A program made the translations under genes and the position numbers. From Protea cynaroides (Eukaryota; Streptophyta; Magnoliopsida; Proteales; Proteaceae), in NCBI GenBank assembly GCA_028583415.1, contig CM053276.1, forward strand, positions 142,063,902-142,127,901: DNA of 64,000 nt, given 5' to 3'. Every line of letters starts with the position of its first letter. Position 1 is the first letter of the stretch. The notes below the pieces were generated by a model. It made no database searches, was not told where the DNA came from, and worked only from the letters and a program-made list of their open reading frames with translations. Shown here one piece after another: positions 36,501 through 49,600 of the stretch.

Positions 36501-39158
36501 AGAACAAAATCATATTTTTGGGTGCAGAGGCGATTTTCAACTTCCAAATGCTAGACTTTTTTTTAAATATAAAAATTTCATAAATCTATTATAGTAAAGC
36601 ATCACTAAAATCCAAGAGCGCGCCAAAATAATCTCTTGCTTTGATGCCCAAAAAATAATTTACATTTAGACGACTTTAAACAGCATTCACGTATTCTAAA
36701 CAAAGTTTGATCTGAGTGTGACTCCTTTATTATAGCTCGGATTTAGGCAATCTCGGACTTGTTATAAAACTGATTATGCTAGCTTTGCAATGAATTTGAA
36801 ATTGCTTGAATCCGAACTATATTAAAGGAGTTACGTTCCGATCAAATTTGTTAGAAGTATGCAAATATTAGTCATAAATACATGTTGCCTATTTAACTCA
36901 TTATTTGTTGTCTTGTTGGTTTTCTCATATTAACTAAGTTATGTCTTAAATGTTGATTATTTATGTAGAATGCTGCATATATATAAACATTAATATTTTT
37001 AATAATAAAAAATACATTGGGAACGCCTTGGTCTCTTAGGCACCCAGAATGGCCTCAAATGCCTTGGATCGCCTTGACAACTATGGTACATTGTTCCCAG
37101 TCTTGTACTACTTTAACTTCTAAGGTTAGAGTACACCAAGTTCCGGTCAAAACTCGATATTTTATAAGCTGTTTGGACCAAGATTCGGATGAAACTAGAG
37201 ATTTCGACCGAAACATGGTCAAAACAGTGACTTCATACCGAAATTTCGGAGTTTTTTTGTTTGGACCCTACATTTCATTTCGGTTTAGATTTATGCTTGA
37301 TACTATACATAAGGGTTACTTCTCTGTAAATGCTTTATTCTTTCTGTGGTGCAATTTTTTGGAAGTTGAAGACCAAGTTATTGCTCAGAAGATTCTTAAG
37401 TAAGAAGCTTAAGGGCTTAGGGCCTAAAATCTATATATTATGCACATCTAGATCGTCTAAGCATTGCCTAAGGCACCTTGTCGCTGTTACAACTATGGTA
37501 TAATCTCTTCTCCTCCTTTTTTTACCTCATATTTTACATTTTCAGTATAACATTACAGCAGCCTACATCAATCACAACGCCCACACTTTCGTCGCCATTA
37601 TTCTCTCCATTTGATCGATTCCTCTTCATACCCACAGCCATCTAACATCATCCTAACCACGCCACCTTCATCAACCACCAAACCTAACCAAGGAGAATGT
37701 TTTTTACATACTTTCTGTTTTCTGATCACCTATCACATAAACCATTCAGACCCTAAAACTTCCATTCAATCAAAACTGTACTTTTCGACCAAACATGAAG
37801 CAACCAAACGATTTGAAACCCAACTTTTCACAACTCTGAACATTCTAGGACTTACTTTTTTGCAAACAGCAGTTATACTGATTTATTTTCTCTTGAATTT
37901 ACTACGTAGTTTGGCTGGTTTTGTTATGGAACCCAAATTCCATGTCAAATATGGCGTATCCAAGGTTGTCCTGAATTAGCAATTCTAAAAGAAATGATAT
38001 GTAACTAATCCATCTCTTTACAGAATCGCGGATCAAATTTCTAATTTTTGTTCTACCTCAGAAGGAATTAAAAAATAAATAAAATAACAAAACTGCTGCT
38101 AGTTGAAGCAGCAGAGTAGTGTGCCCAAGATCCTGGGACTTACTAGCCAAAAGCAATGCTAGCTTACATTCTGATTGAAGACAAACCCCAGAGATCTAGA
38201 CAACTGACAACATGACATGCATATGCAGTTATGCACAAACACAAAGACAAAACTTTCTATTTGAACAGATTTCTACCGATTGAAATGGATTCTTTGGTCC
38301 CCGTTCCCACATGAGGTAAAAAAAAAGGGACTGAGTCAAGAAGCATTTTTGTTTGCATCAGGGGAATAAAATGAAGATGAGGAAGCTATATACCTATTAA
38401 ATAGCTTGAAAACATACGAAGTAGATGTATATGGATTTAAAGCTAAGGTTAGAACTCTAGTAACATTAAGTAACAAACTGAAGGCACAGATCTTTTATTC
38501 TTAGGGGTATTTTAGTAATTTTATCCCAAAAAAAAAACTGAGGTCAGAGAGTAGGAATTTATAATATATGAATAGTATATATATAATCGTATTGGAAGTT
38601 AGTTAGTTAGCATTTTTCCTTATGAAGTGTGTAACTACATAATGTACAATGTGTGGTTACATGGTTATGCTAACAGGTGGGCCCCACCGGGTTGGTTGGC
38701 CCTTTGGATGCGGGGTAAGTTTTAAAATAAAACTTATAATGTTGGATTTGATTGTAATTGAAAAATATAGAAGTATAGGGGAGGAAATAAAAGAATTTAG
38801 AAATTGAGGACAAATTGAAAGGGAAATTCAACTTAAGAACTTATATATAAAATTGGGAAAATGGAAGGGCTTAAGTATAAACCAGTAACTAATTTAAAGG
38901 GATACCATGACATTTTGTTTAATCAACTTTAATCCTAGAGTTATAAAGACCTAAGTAAGGGTAAGTTAGTCATGTTAATTATAACTAAGAATCTAATTAA
39001 TTAATTGATATATATATATATATATATATAAAACATAAGAGGGAGAAAGGAACATAAGAAAGAAGGGAAAACAGAAAAGAAGGAAAAGAAGGAGAAGAAG
39101 AAGAGGAAGGAAAGGAAGAAGAAGAAGAAGAAGAAGAAGGAGAGGACCGGTAAGATTC

Positions 39159-39211
<53 letters not shown>

Positions 39212-42200
39212 CCTCTCTACTGTCCATGCTCAATGAAGAAAAGGGAACTGAAAAAAAGAAAAAAAAATGGGGAAAAAAACCCTAAAGCTGAAACTGGTTA
39301 AAACCAGTCTTTCAAAGGTGAAATTCCTCCCTTTTCCTTCATTGGTTTCATGAAATGCTTAAATGAGAAAGCCACCTAGGGTTTCATCATAAACCCTAAC
39401 CCTAATTTCTGAGAAATTGAATGGTGTACTTGGTTAATACTTGCTGTATGGGACAGCTTGTGTTATGGGATACAAATTGAAGAGTATTTCTTAGGAAACC
39501 CTAAAATTTTATGGTTAAAATACCTAATTGTGTAACTAACAGCTAGAATTCTTCTAATTAAGATTCTTTAGAGAAACATGGACCTAAAATCAGGTCCAGC
39601 AAACCTTTTTGGCCAAACCTGAACCTAAAGGTTGGCTCATAGAACAATAACATTAGAAAACAGTAACCCCAAAGAATTTCAAACTTTGGGAAACAGTGTA
39701 AAAACAGTTTTTAAACCTGTAATTCATTATGAGCTAGTTAGTTCTAAGCTAAAAATGAAATAATTAAGTTATATCTCTTATTTTGTAGAATTGAAAGGTA
39801 AAGAGAGCTAACCTAGTTGCTGTCCAAGTGTAAGGTTGGATTCAACAACAATAGGTGAGGGGAAATTATTTATTGAGTATATGATAAATTCTAAGTATGT
39901 TAAGTGTTTCCATGATGTGGAAGTCGTTGTCCGTGTTTGAATACTTCGTGTGCTTTGTGATTTTGTTGTCGTAAGTAAATAATTTATCCTCATTGAGTGT
40001 AAGTTCACTCTGTCACTTAAATGATGGATCACAGAGACAAGTAAAGTGCTCTCAGAGGGATTTCCTGATTCAGCTGACCCAACTCTTGGGTGAAGAAGTG
40101 TCTAGGGCCACTGGACTCATTTTCTTTCTGTCGTAAAAGCTTTTGTATGTATGTAAAAAACAATAACTGTGTAACTGGTACAGGGATGTAAGTAAGTTTT
40201 GAATGTTAAGTAATGGTGCCACCAGAATAAATAATGTATGTAGCCCTTTCTGTGTTAAATAATGTCATTTAAGCTTCCGCTAGTTTCCTTTAATTTATGC
40301 TTGATTTGTTTATCTCTTGAGCCCTTTTGAATCCTGACAACTTAGCTGTGACGTACCTGGCCTTGAGTTGGGGGCGTTACATTACCTTTAAAGTTAATGG
40401 GATTGTTCACCAAAGAGGTCAGATAGGAACACTTATTCCCTTATTTCCAAGTGATAAGAATAAGCTTATTTAGTAAGTGAACGGATCTTCCTAAGCTAAA
40501 TGTTAAGCCTACTGCCTGTTTAAAGTGGGCCTCTTTTTCTGTTTGCAGTGTGCTTTCTATATTTTAAAAAACGAAAATATGACTGCAGCATGCCAAACGC
40601 AGATCCACAGCCCTGTGGACAATGATTTGGCAGATTGATCATTGGATAGTTGGAGGAACACCTTTATAGGCCACAGTCGAATTTGGTGGCCTACCTTAAT
40701 CAGATGCCCACAATGTATGGCTACATTCTTGGTTTTTTAATCAAATACGCAATAGGCCATAATGATACTTGGACACATCAGATCTGTATAGAATATGGCC
40801 CATGGCTAGATCATGAAGTAAATAACATGTCCACCAAATTTTGGGGTCTAATTGTAGTATCAAACTACCAAATGGCAGTTATAATGGCCTGACGGTATGG
40901 TTTCCGGGTCACGGCAGGACATAACCCCACTCCCCTTAAAATCATGGCAAATGGCAATCAAAAGCATTATAGAGGGTTGTAGGAACAGATGGTCAAAGCT
41001 CAAAGTGCTACAATAATCTCAAACTAAGAAGCATAAAAACCTTCAGAAATCAAGACTGTCCAATTAACTGAGATATTCTGTTAGCATCTAGCTATTAATT
41101 AAAACTTGGGAATGGGAAGTATCTGACCTCAACACCTCCATTTGCTTTGATAGCATCTGATAGCATGTATATCCCTTTTGCAGTTGCTTGTGCTCTGGCA
41201 AGGATAGCTTCTGCTTCTCCTGATGGATTGATGAATAAAATTGTTAAAGAAGAATGAAACATGTCAACCACGAGGAAAAATAATATTCCCCAACATAGAA
41301 AAATCATCACGGAAGCATTGCCCCTCTTCCCCTTTTCAAGGTATGGAAAGCATATCAGGGTTCAAGTTAATAGGAGCCTTAAATAATGACAGTAACAATA
41401 ATAACGGAGTAAGACGCCAGGATAATGGGCGACCACAGCAAAACAATTTCTCAAGTTTAAACTAACATAGCTGTCCGAAAAGTAATTAATTTTTCATTGA
41501 GATTACAAGGGAAGGAGAAAAGTGTCTCCTTAACACAAACACAAAGTCAAACATATACCAAGTACTACAGTATTCTTTGTGTACTTGTTCGCAATTAGAA
41601 GGATTCTCTCCAACAAATGAAAATTTACCAGTAACTCCTTATTGTATATTCAAAGTTATGAACTGCAAAAATTATATAAGAGCAGCCATTTAGGCCCTCC
41701 AGCTACAAAGTCTCCATAGAAGGTGATAAGAACACCAGTCAACATTTTAGTGAACCACTTCTTAGAGTAAAGACAGGAATCGTATTCCAGGAGAATTCCC
41801 AATTTGAGGTAAAGATTGAGTTATCTGTGTCATCTAAATTTGGGGGAGAGAGGAAAGGAAAATAGCAAAACCTACCTTTAGCTCTGTTCACCTGATCCAT
41901 CATGGCAGCTTCAGACTCTAGGATTACTGAACTTTTCTTGCCATCTGCAATATTTATGTTTGCCTGCCTTTCTCCTGTTAAATTCAAGAGGGAAACACTT
42001 TAAATGATCAGATAAACCTAGATGATTGAAAAAGTAAGGAATAACCTCACAATATTGAGTCGGTCAGATGCATATTTGTCAGTGATTTAGCCTAGGCAGT
42101 GGATGGGCGGCTTGGTGCCTTGCCACTAGACCATTTAGGCATCTCTATAAAAGTTAAGCATATTTTATTAGTTCATATATTTAAAATGATTCCATTGGAA

Positions 42201-45200
42201 CTATTTGTTAGTGAATGTCTATAGTTTTGGCTGTGAATGTCTATACTATGGTATTATATCCTAAAAAGGGCGTCCTAGTGTATGAGGTTCCCGCTACTGC
42301 AGGGTCTGGGGAGAGCAGAATGTACATTAAAAATATTCTTTTAGTTCTATCTTTTCTTTCCCGTCCACAAAAGCCTTTCTTCTCGTCTCTTCTCCAGCAG
42401 GGCGGTGATGACCGCTGCTTCTGCTTCTCTGGCATCTGCAGTGACTGCAGTTAACCTAAAAGCAGCAGTGATGGCGATTGCTATTGCTGCTGCTTCCTTT
42501 TCTTCTTTTTCTTCTTCTCCGGGAATGATAACGACAGTGACAGCTTCTGTTACATTCACCGGCAGCGGCAGCGGCAGTGACAGTTCTGCTGCTCTTTCGT
42601 GCTCTTCTTCTCCCCTTTCTTTTCTCATATTTTTTTCCTCTTTTTCCCCCATTTTCCCCCCAAGGATTTCCTGTTTTTTTCCCATTTCCCACTGGTTTGA
42701 GCCTTGGGAGCCTTGACAACTGGACAAGCGGCCATCTCACCTCAAGGACCACCTTGTCACCTAGATGGCACCCAGACAAATATGGTCAAATGAAGAAATA
42801 CGCCAGCAATCCCATCAAATGGATTTCAAATAAAACAACTCCTTTACCCAAGGGCTCCGCACATTATTTATGAGCCACATGGAAGATAAATTAAGTTTGA
42901 TAAATGAGAGAACATGTAATTTCAGTAAAACAAAAAAGAAAGGAAAAAAGACCTTCTGACTCAAGAACTTGTGCTCGTTTTCGACGTTCTGCTTCTGCTT
43001 GCATCTCCATAGCTGCCCTGACTCCAGGAGGAGGAGATATATCCCCTACAAAGAGAAAAGAACAATAACAGAACCTGCCATTAGAAAATATAAGGTAGAT
43101 ATTAAGCAGATAAGTACACATTTGAATATGTTCTTACTTATTTCATAGCGCAGACACTTCAGCCCCCAATCCATAGCAGCCTCATTAATTGACTTCTGAA
43201 TCAACAATGTAATTTCAACATAAGTACTTGAAATTATAATAGTTGTAAGGGATAGAAGATATCTAGGAAACCACCAAAAAAGAAGGGGAGAAAGAAGCTG
43301 TCAAAACAGCAAGGGAGAAAGGGAATTCAAAGAGAGGAAGTGAACAGAAACGTGAGAGAGGGGAGAGATCTTACCAAGAGAGGAGAGAGAATCCATGGAT
43401 TGGGAAATTGAGAGAGAGAAGAGCCACTTACACTGTTTTTTCTTTTTTCTTTTTCAATTCATCATTCCATCCTAATTTCATTAATAAAACCATCTTTAAA
43501 TAAACTTACAATCCTAATTAAAGTATAACTCTAAAGACTAATAAACAAAACAGAGTCCTAAACTAACAAAAAACTGAACTTATAACTCACGTTTAAAGGA
43601 GGGGAACGGGGGGCCCACTATAACAGAAAATAATAAAATAAAAATAAAATAAGACTCCTAAGCCTAATTAGACTCTAACTACTAGAAGTGTGCCTATTTA
43701 TTAGGAATCACTCTTATTACAATTACTAATTAAATGAAAAATAAAATAAACAAATAAACACCACCGTGGGCTATATCATGCGTCCACGCCACCTCTAAAA
43801 TAAAAATAAAATAAAATAAACTACCAATTATAATGTCTCCCCAATAGGAAATAAAACTCTAAAATAAACCTAAATCAATAGAAATAAAAATTACAAAGAT
43901 TTCTAAATTAAATCCTAAGAAGATTCCTATCCAACGGATCTTGGCCGGCATCAAGTTGTCAAAGCGTCGCCCAGGCGTCCACACGCCTTGGAAAATCACG
44001 CCCCTTGATTGCCTAGGCGGGCATCTTGGTGGCCTTGGGCGTCCATCAGGCCTCCAACACCTTGACAACTATGAAAATAATAAAAGACAGAATCGAGGAG
44101 TGAAAGATGTATAGAAGCCAAGGTTCTAAATCTCGCCAAGATCTCAATTTTATTTTCTTGAACTTCTCAAAGGGCTCGAGACAAGAACACACACGGGACT
44201 CTATGTGTATAATGTCTCTTTCGAGATCTCTAGACTTCGATTAAATGTTTCTTTAATTTTAAATTTCATTTACTTAAGATATTATTCATAAATTAACAAA
44301 CATTCCTCATTTGAATCCAATAAAAATAATCTAAAATTCAAATTCCAAAAGCATTAAAAGTCAACCCTCCAGTTCAAGAACAAAAATCACATTTCTGGTT
44401 GCGAAGGCGATTTTCAACTTTCAAATGTTAAAGCTTTTCTACAATATAAATCTCATAAATCTTAATATAGTAAGGTATCACTAAAAACCAGGAAAGCACA
44501 AAAAAAAATCTTTTTGATGCGGGACCCGGGTTGGAGAACCCTAATTGGTCCTCTAATGGGCCCACCCAAATAATAATCAAATCAAATAATAATAATAATG
44601 ACAAATTTGGTAAATAATCAGAATTATGCAATAACTTGAGAGGCAAACAGATCCTTAAGATATGACGGGAATTTGATTTAATGAAAAGAGGTAGACTAGG
44701 AAGCAATTTAGGGATGTGGTAAAATTATAATAACCAGATAAAGCACGGGTACTCATTGGGGAAGAGCAAAAGAAGAAATGTCTTATTCTACCTCACGATG
44801 CTACTCACGGTAATGGAGGAAAACCAGCTTCGATTCTTGCCTTAGTGGATCCAGTCGAGCTGAATTTCAAGGTAAGGTTTGTAACCTATTATGCTCTTGA
44901 ATCCAACCAATATTGACCCTATACAGCAAAGCATGGGAGGGTCTTGAATATCTGAACTTGGATCTGGTGGTAAACAAAGAACCAGGTCTGAAACTTGGTC
45001 TGTAACTCACAATAGGGTCATGGGTTTGGTTTGAAACTCCAGAGGTTGAGTTGTCCTTAGGGGTAGAGGGTACTCTGAAGATTTTAGAGTGAGAAGGGAG
45101 GGAATGCAGGAGATCGAAGGTTTCTTATGGGGTTGTGATTACAGCCCAAAACAAGGGAGGGAGAAAGGAAGAAGAAAAGGGAGGAAAAGAGAGCAAGATA

Positions 45201-46539
45201 AAGAGAGATGGGATTCCTGGCCAACAGACCTACGCTACTCACAAATCAAACACTTCTTCAATTTCATTCATAATAATCTTCTCAGATCTATTCTGTCAAT
45301 TACTCTATTACATGCCTTTATAAAGGAAAATACTCCTAAACTAATTGAAATAATTTTAGTAACTACATACTGTCTCTAGAATGAAATCCCTACCCAAAAC
45401 AGAAATCATAAATAAGGAAACATATATTTGAAACTTCATATTCTAAATTAATTCCCTACCAACCTTGTCTAGACCAAAAGATTGATTTGGATTTGTGTTT
45501 GGGTTTGAACCGGTTCAGGTTTGGCTTGGGTAGCCAAATTGGTTCATATCGGTCCAACCATGAGCAAACTACTACATCACTTTTGTTTTGGTGCCCAAAA
45601 AATTATTTTCAATCAGACAACTTTAAACAGCATTCTTGTACTCCAAACAACGTTTGACCAGAGTGTAACTCCTTCATTATAACTCAGATTCTAGCAATCT
45701 CGGAAAGCTAATTATGCTAGCTTTGCAACAAATCCGAGATTGCTTGATTCTGAGTTATATTGTAGGAGCTACACTTCTGCTAAACCTTGTTTGGAGTAAC
45801 GAGTGTTGTTTAAAGTCGCCCTGGATAAAAATAATTTTTTGGGCATCAAAGAAAAAAATTATTTTGGCGCATAGTTGGTTTTAAATTTTTAATGCTGCTT
45901 TTCCATAATAAGATTTATAGAATTTTTTTATTTGGGAAAAATCCTAGCATTTGGAAGTTGAAAATTGCCCCCACACCCAAAAACCCGAATTTTTGTTCTG
46001 AACTAGAAAGTTGACTTCTTATTCTTTTGGAATTTGAATTTTAAACTATTTTTACTGGCTTCAAATGGGAGTGTTTGCTTATTTATGAATAATATCTTAA
46101 AGTTAATTAAATATAAAACTATAGAAAATTTTACTTAAATAAAATTAGTCATAAATAAGTGTTGCCTACCTAACTCTAGACACAATCCCATGACTCAATG
46201 TACACTAGCAAACTTGGATCCACACCGAATAATATCATTTTGGATGCTTTTTTTTTTAAAAAAATTTCATCTAGACCCCATCAAAGATTGCTAACATCAT
46301 CTACACCCACAAGAATGCAAAAACATCACTTAGGTCCACTTAACTGACGGAAATCACTAAATTTGTTGAAATACAATTTTACCCCTCAAATTATAAATTG
46401 AAAAATTAAAAAATTATATTCATTTACTAATTTATCCTTCAAATGTAACTTATATTTTCAAACTACCTTCCTCTCCGGCAACGTAAATATTTTTCCGGCA
46501 ACTTGAGCTTGAGCCAAAGTCTCTGCTCTCTCCTATGTG

Positions 46540-46600
<61 letters not shown>

Positions 46601-49600
46601 CCCTCCAACGGAATTCTCTAAGCATGAGCCATTCCTACTGTCTGAGATTCTCCGGTGTTTTTCACAGAGTAGAAATTCTTGCAGAGGAACCTGCAATGGA
46701 AGTTGCTGGTGAGGGCGCCATAACAGTGAGCCAGACATAACGAAGCTGCTGGGAATATCGAACTAATTCTAAATCTCGATATGAATATTGATCCAAAACT
46801 TGATCTGAAATTAAAGATGTTGTAATATCGATCTGAAAATTGAATATAAATCAAATCTATTGAACTGGAAAAAAAATCGCCAACTGTTGTTCTTTCAGAG
46901 CAATGACTAAAAATTGGAAGATGTCGTAGACATTGACGAAGCAGATGAAATCTTCTAGAAGATTCTCGACCCAGTCGGATCGACGGCGGAGACACTCCTA
47001 CGTCTGGGGAAGATCTAGGAGATCGTCGAAGCATTCGAACGTTCTTGAGCAGGATCAATCCCTTACATAGCCAAGCTAAAGAAGCTCTGGTGGAGGCCTG
47101 TAATTAAGATTCCTAGCTCTTCATCTCGTTGATCTTATTCTTGAGATGAGAGACCAAGGGGTGAGATCTCCATGGGAGACTGATTGATCTAACGTGGTGG
47201 GATTTCTCCAGTGATGGGGAGCGTTGGGGACTTGAGGTGGAAAACGAAAGTGAACGGCGGAATCCGGTGACCATCTTCTTTTCTTTGTAAAGCTTGTTTC
47301 GCTGTATAGTGGATTGAAAGAGAGAAAAAATCTGCTTCTGATATGCTTTCTCAGCAACTCATAGAAACTCAACAGAGAAGAGAAGATAATGGAAAATGAC
47401 TGGGGTATAATGGTCTTTTCAACAGGCCAAAAGGGTATTATCGTCTCTAAAATATTACAATCCACCTGACGTCAGCATTTAATGGGAATCAATTGACGGA
47501 GTGGACTTCTTTGATTACCACAACTAAAATTTTGGGGTTTAGATAATGTTTTTGCATTCTTGTGGGTGTAGATGATGTTAACGATCTTTGATGGGATCTA
47601 GATGAAATTTTTTTTTTTTTTTTAACAGTTGAATTAGAAAAAGAATGAGAATTTATTATTCTCTCACCCCCATATCTTATTTATAAAGAGACTGAAGAAA
47701 AAATTACAAGATTACCCTTACTTAATAACAATAAGGAATAAGGAAATAAAAAAAAATAACCTAAACACAGAAATTACGCTAATGCCACTAACTACTAAAT
47801 AAAGATGTAAACGGATCGAATTCTAATCAAATACAGTACTATCTGAATTTGAATCCGATTCCTAATTTCCACTCCGAATTCGATCCAAAATCTGACGGAT
47901 TTATGAAAAACAAATTCGAATTCGATTTTGATTATTAACTGGGTATCCGGTTAAAATCCGATTCAAATCCAAACCTTCAAACTCGCCATGATGCTTTTTA
48001 ACACATTCACAGTAAATAATTAGATTAAATTCAGAGGAGAACTCCAGATTCAGATTTAAAGGAGAAATTCAAATTTAAAAAGAAAAAAAAAAAGAGAAAA
48101 AGAGTTACAGTGAAGCACGATCTTTCTCTGGGGAGAGTAGATCTAGATCCATCTTCGCTCCATCCCCTTACACTAATTACGAAAACCCTAGAACCGTCAC
48201 GGCTATGACAAAGGTCCCTCTTCACTCCAGCTTCCTCCGTCGATTAAGAAAACTCCAAAAACTCTCACAGCTCTAGTCTCAATGGAAGAGAAAGACCAAG
48301 ATTCCAGCCTCCTCGGCCATTTAAGGAAACCCAAAAATCTCTCCCGGCTTCCGTCTCAGTCAAATAGAAAGATAACTCATCAGCAATTCTGCAAGTCTAA
48401 CTAATGCAGCATAGGATCCACAAGATTTTGATAAGAATCTCTAAAAGAATTTTCCTAACTTGGGAAATCTTTAAAATCCTTTATTTTGGAAAGTTTAGTT
48501 AGATTAGTTAGGATTTTTAATATTATATTTGACTTGGCCCTTTTTTTATTTATTTGTTTTAATGTAAAAGAAGAGACGTGGACCTTTTCCATGATTTAGA
48601 CCTAGAAGTTTTTCGAGTTAGTTAGGATTCTTTTTTTTATTTATCCTTTTTATTTAGTATGTGATTAGGATTGTAAAGCCAAAATAATAGGTGACTTCTC
48701 TAATTGGAATATAAGGCATTGACGAAAGGAAAAAGAAAAGGGACTCTCGGCTCCCCTCTCCCTCTCGGTAAGTTTCGCCTTCTCTTTCTCAATTTCTTTC
48801 CTCCCTTCCTTCTCTTTTTCTCGATCTCTCTCTTCTCTCTTCCTCACAGCACTCCCTCACTCCTTCTCTATATCTCACGGCAACACAATCCCCCCCCCTT
48901 CTTTCAGTTAGACTTCTTCCCTCTCGTTTAACCTCTTCTCCCTCCTTGCGGATGAGGTGGACTGTCCCAGCTCTAATCACCTCCCCCCTGCCCTTTGTCC
49001 CTCCTGCCACGTCCGCTACTAGTACTTCCCCTTCTACCCTCCCCCCCTTCTTCATCGGTTGTTGTTCCTTCTTCTTCTAGCTTACCCCCTGTTTCCATAA
49101 TCCTTGCTATAGTTTCTCCTCCTCCTTTCATCCCCTCTCTTCTTTTGACCAGCCTCGTGTCCCATTATGTGCAAACAGAACTCCATCCCCCCTCCCTTGT
49201 TGTTGAGGTTGGCTCTGCCCTTGTTTAGGGAGTTGGGCTTTTCTCAACTAGGTATTGGAGCTTGTGTCCAAACCTCTTCCCCTGTTTCTCCTTCTTGTTT
49301 TTCTCCCTTCCCCCTGGTCCCTCAGTTACCACTTCTGTGGACCCATTTGCAAACCCGTACTCTGCTCACGTCTTAATCCTAAAATCCCCCCTAGCCAGAA
49401 TTGGCTCCGCCTCTTCCATCTCCCCCCAAAAGTCCTTTTGCTAGCTTTGCCATTGCCACCATTCTGGGCTCCCCATCTCCTCGATCCCTTTGTGGCCATA
49501 GCTGCCTTGTCTTTGATCCTTCAGCTCCCTTGTCCTTCGATCCCTCCTTCCTTGATCCTAGTAGTGAAGAGGCTTTATTGGTTCAAAGGCATGATGAGGA

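Larger units (their letters stand above)
46258..47615. mobile_element. MULE carrying a gene fragment in SPFH intron 3
   Basis: Terminal inverted repeats of about 75 bp (AAAAATTTCATCTAGA.CCCATCAAAGAT; CATCTACACCCACAAGAATG) face each other. The flanks are T runs on both sides (46248-46257; 47616-47623), compatible with a 9-bp poly-T target duplication, but this is ambiguous in a homopolymer. There is no transposase. The interior has a (CT)n tract at 46541-46596 and a DUF241-like fragment on the minus strand. Confidence 0.7.

Noticed and set aside
40650..40892. 80-codon plus-strand frame in intron 7
   Set aside because: No family resemblance and no supporting gene structure.
42347..42779. Long overlapping open frames on both strands in the GCAGCGG/CTTCTT region
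   Set aside because: Low-complexity triplet composition keeps all frames open; no domain, splice context or start supports a gene.
46503..46740. Ser/Leu-rich frames across the (CT)n tract
   Set aside because: Artefacts of a dinucleotide repeat.
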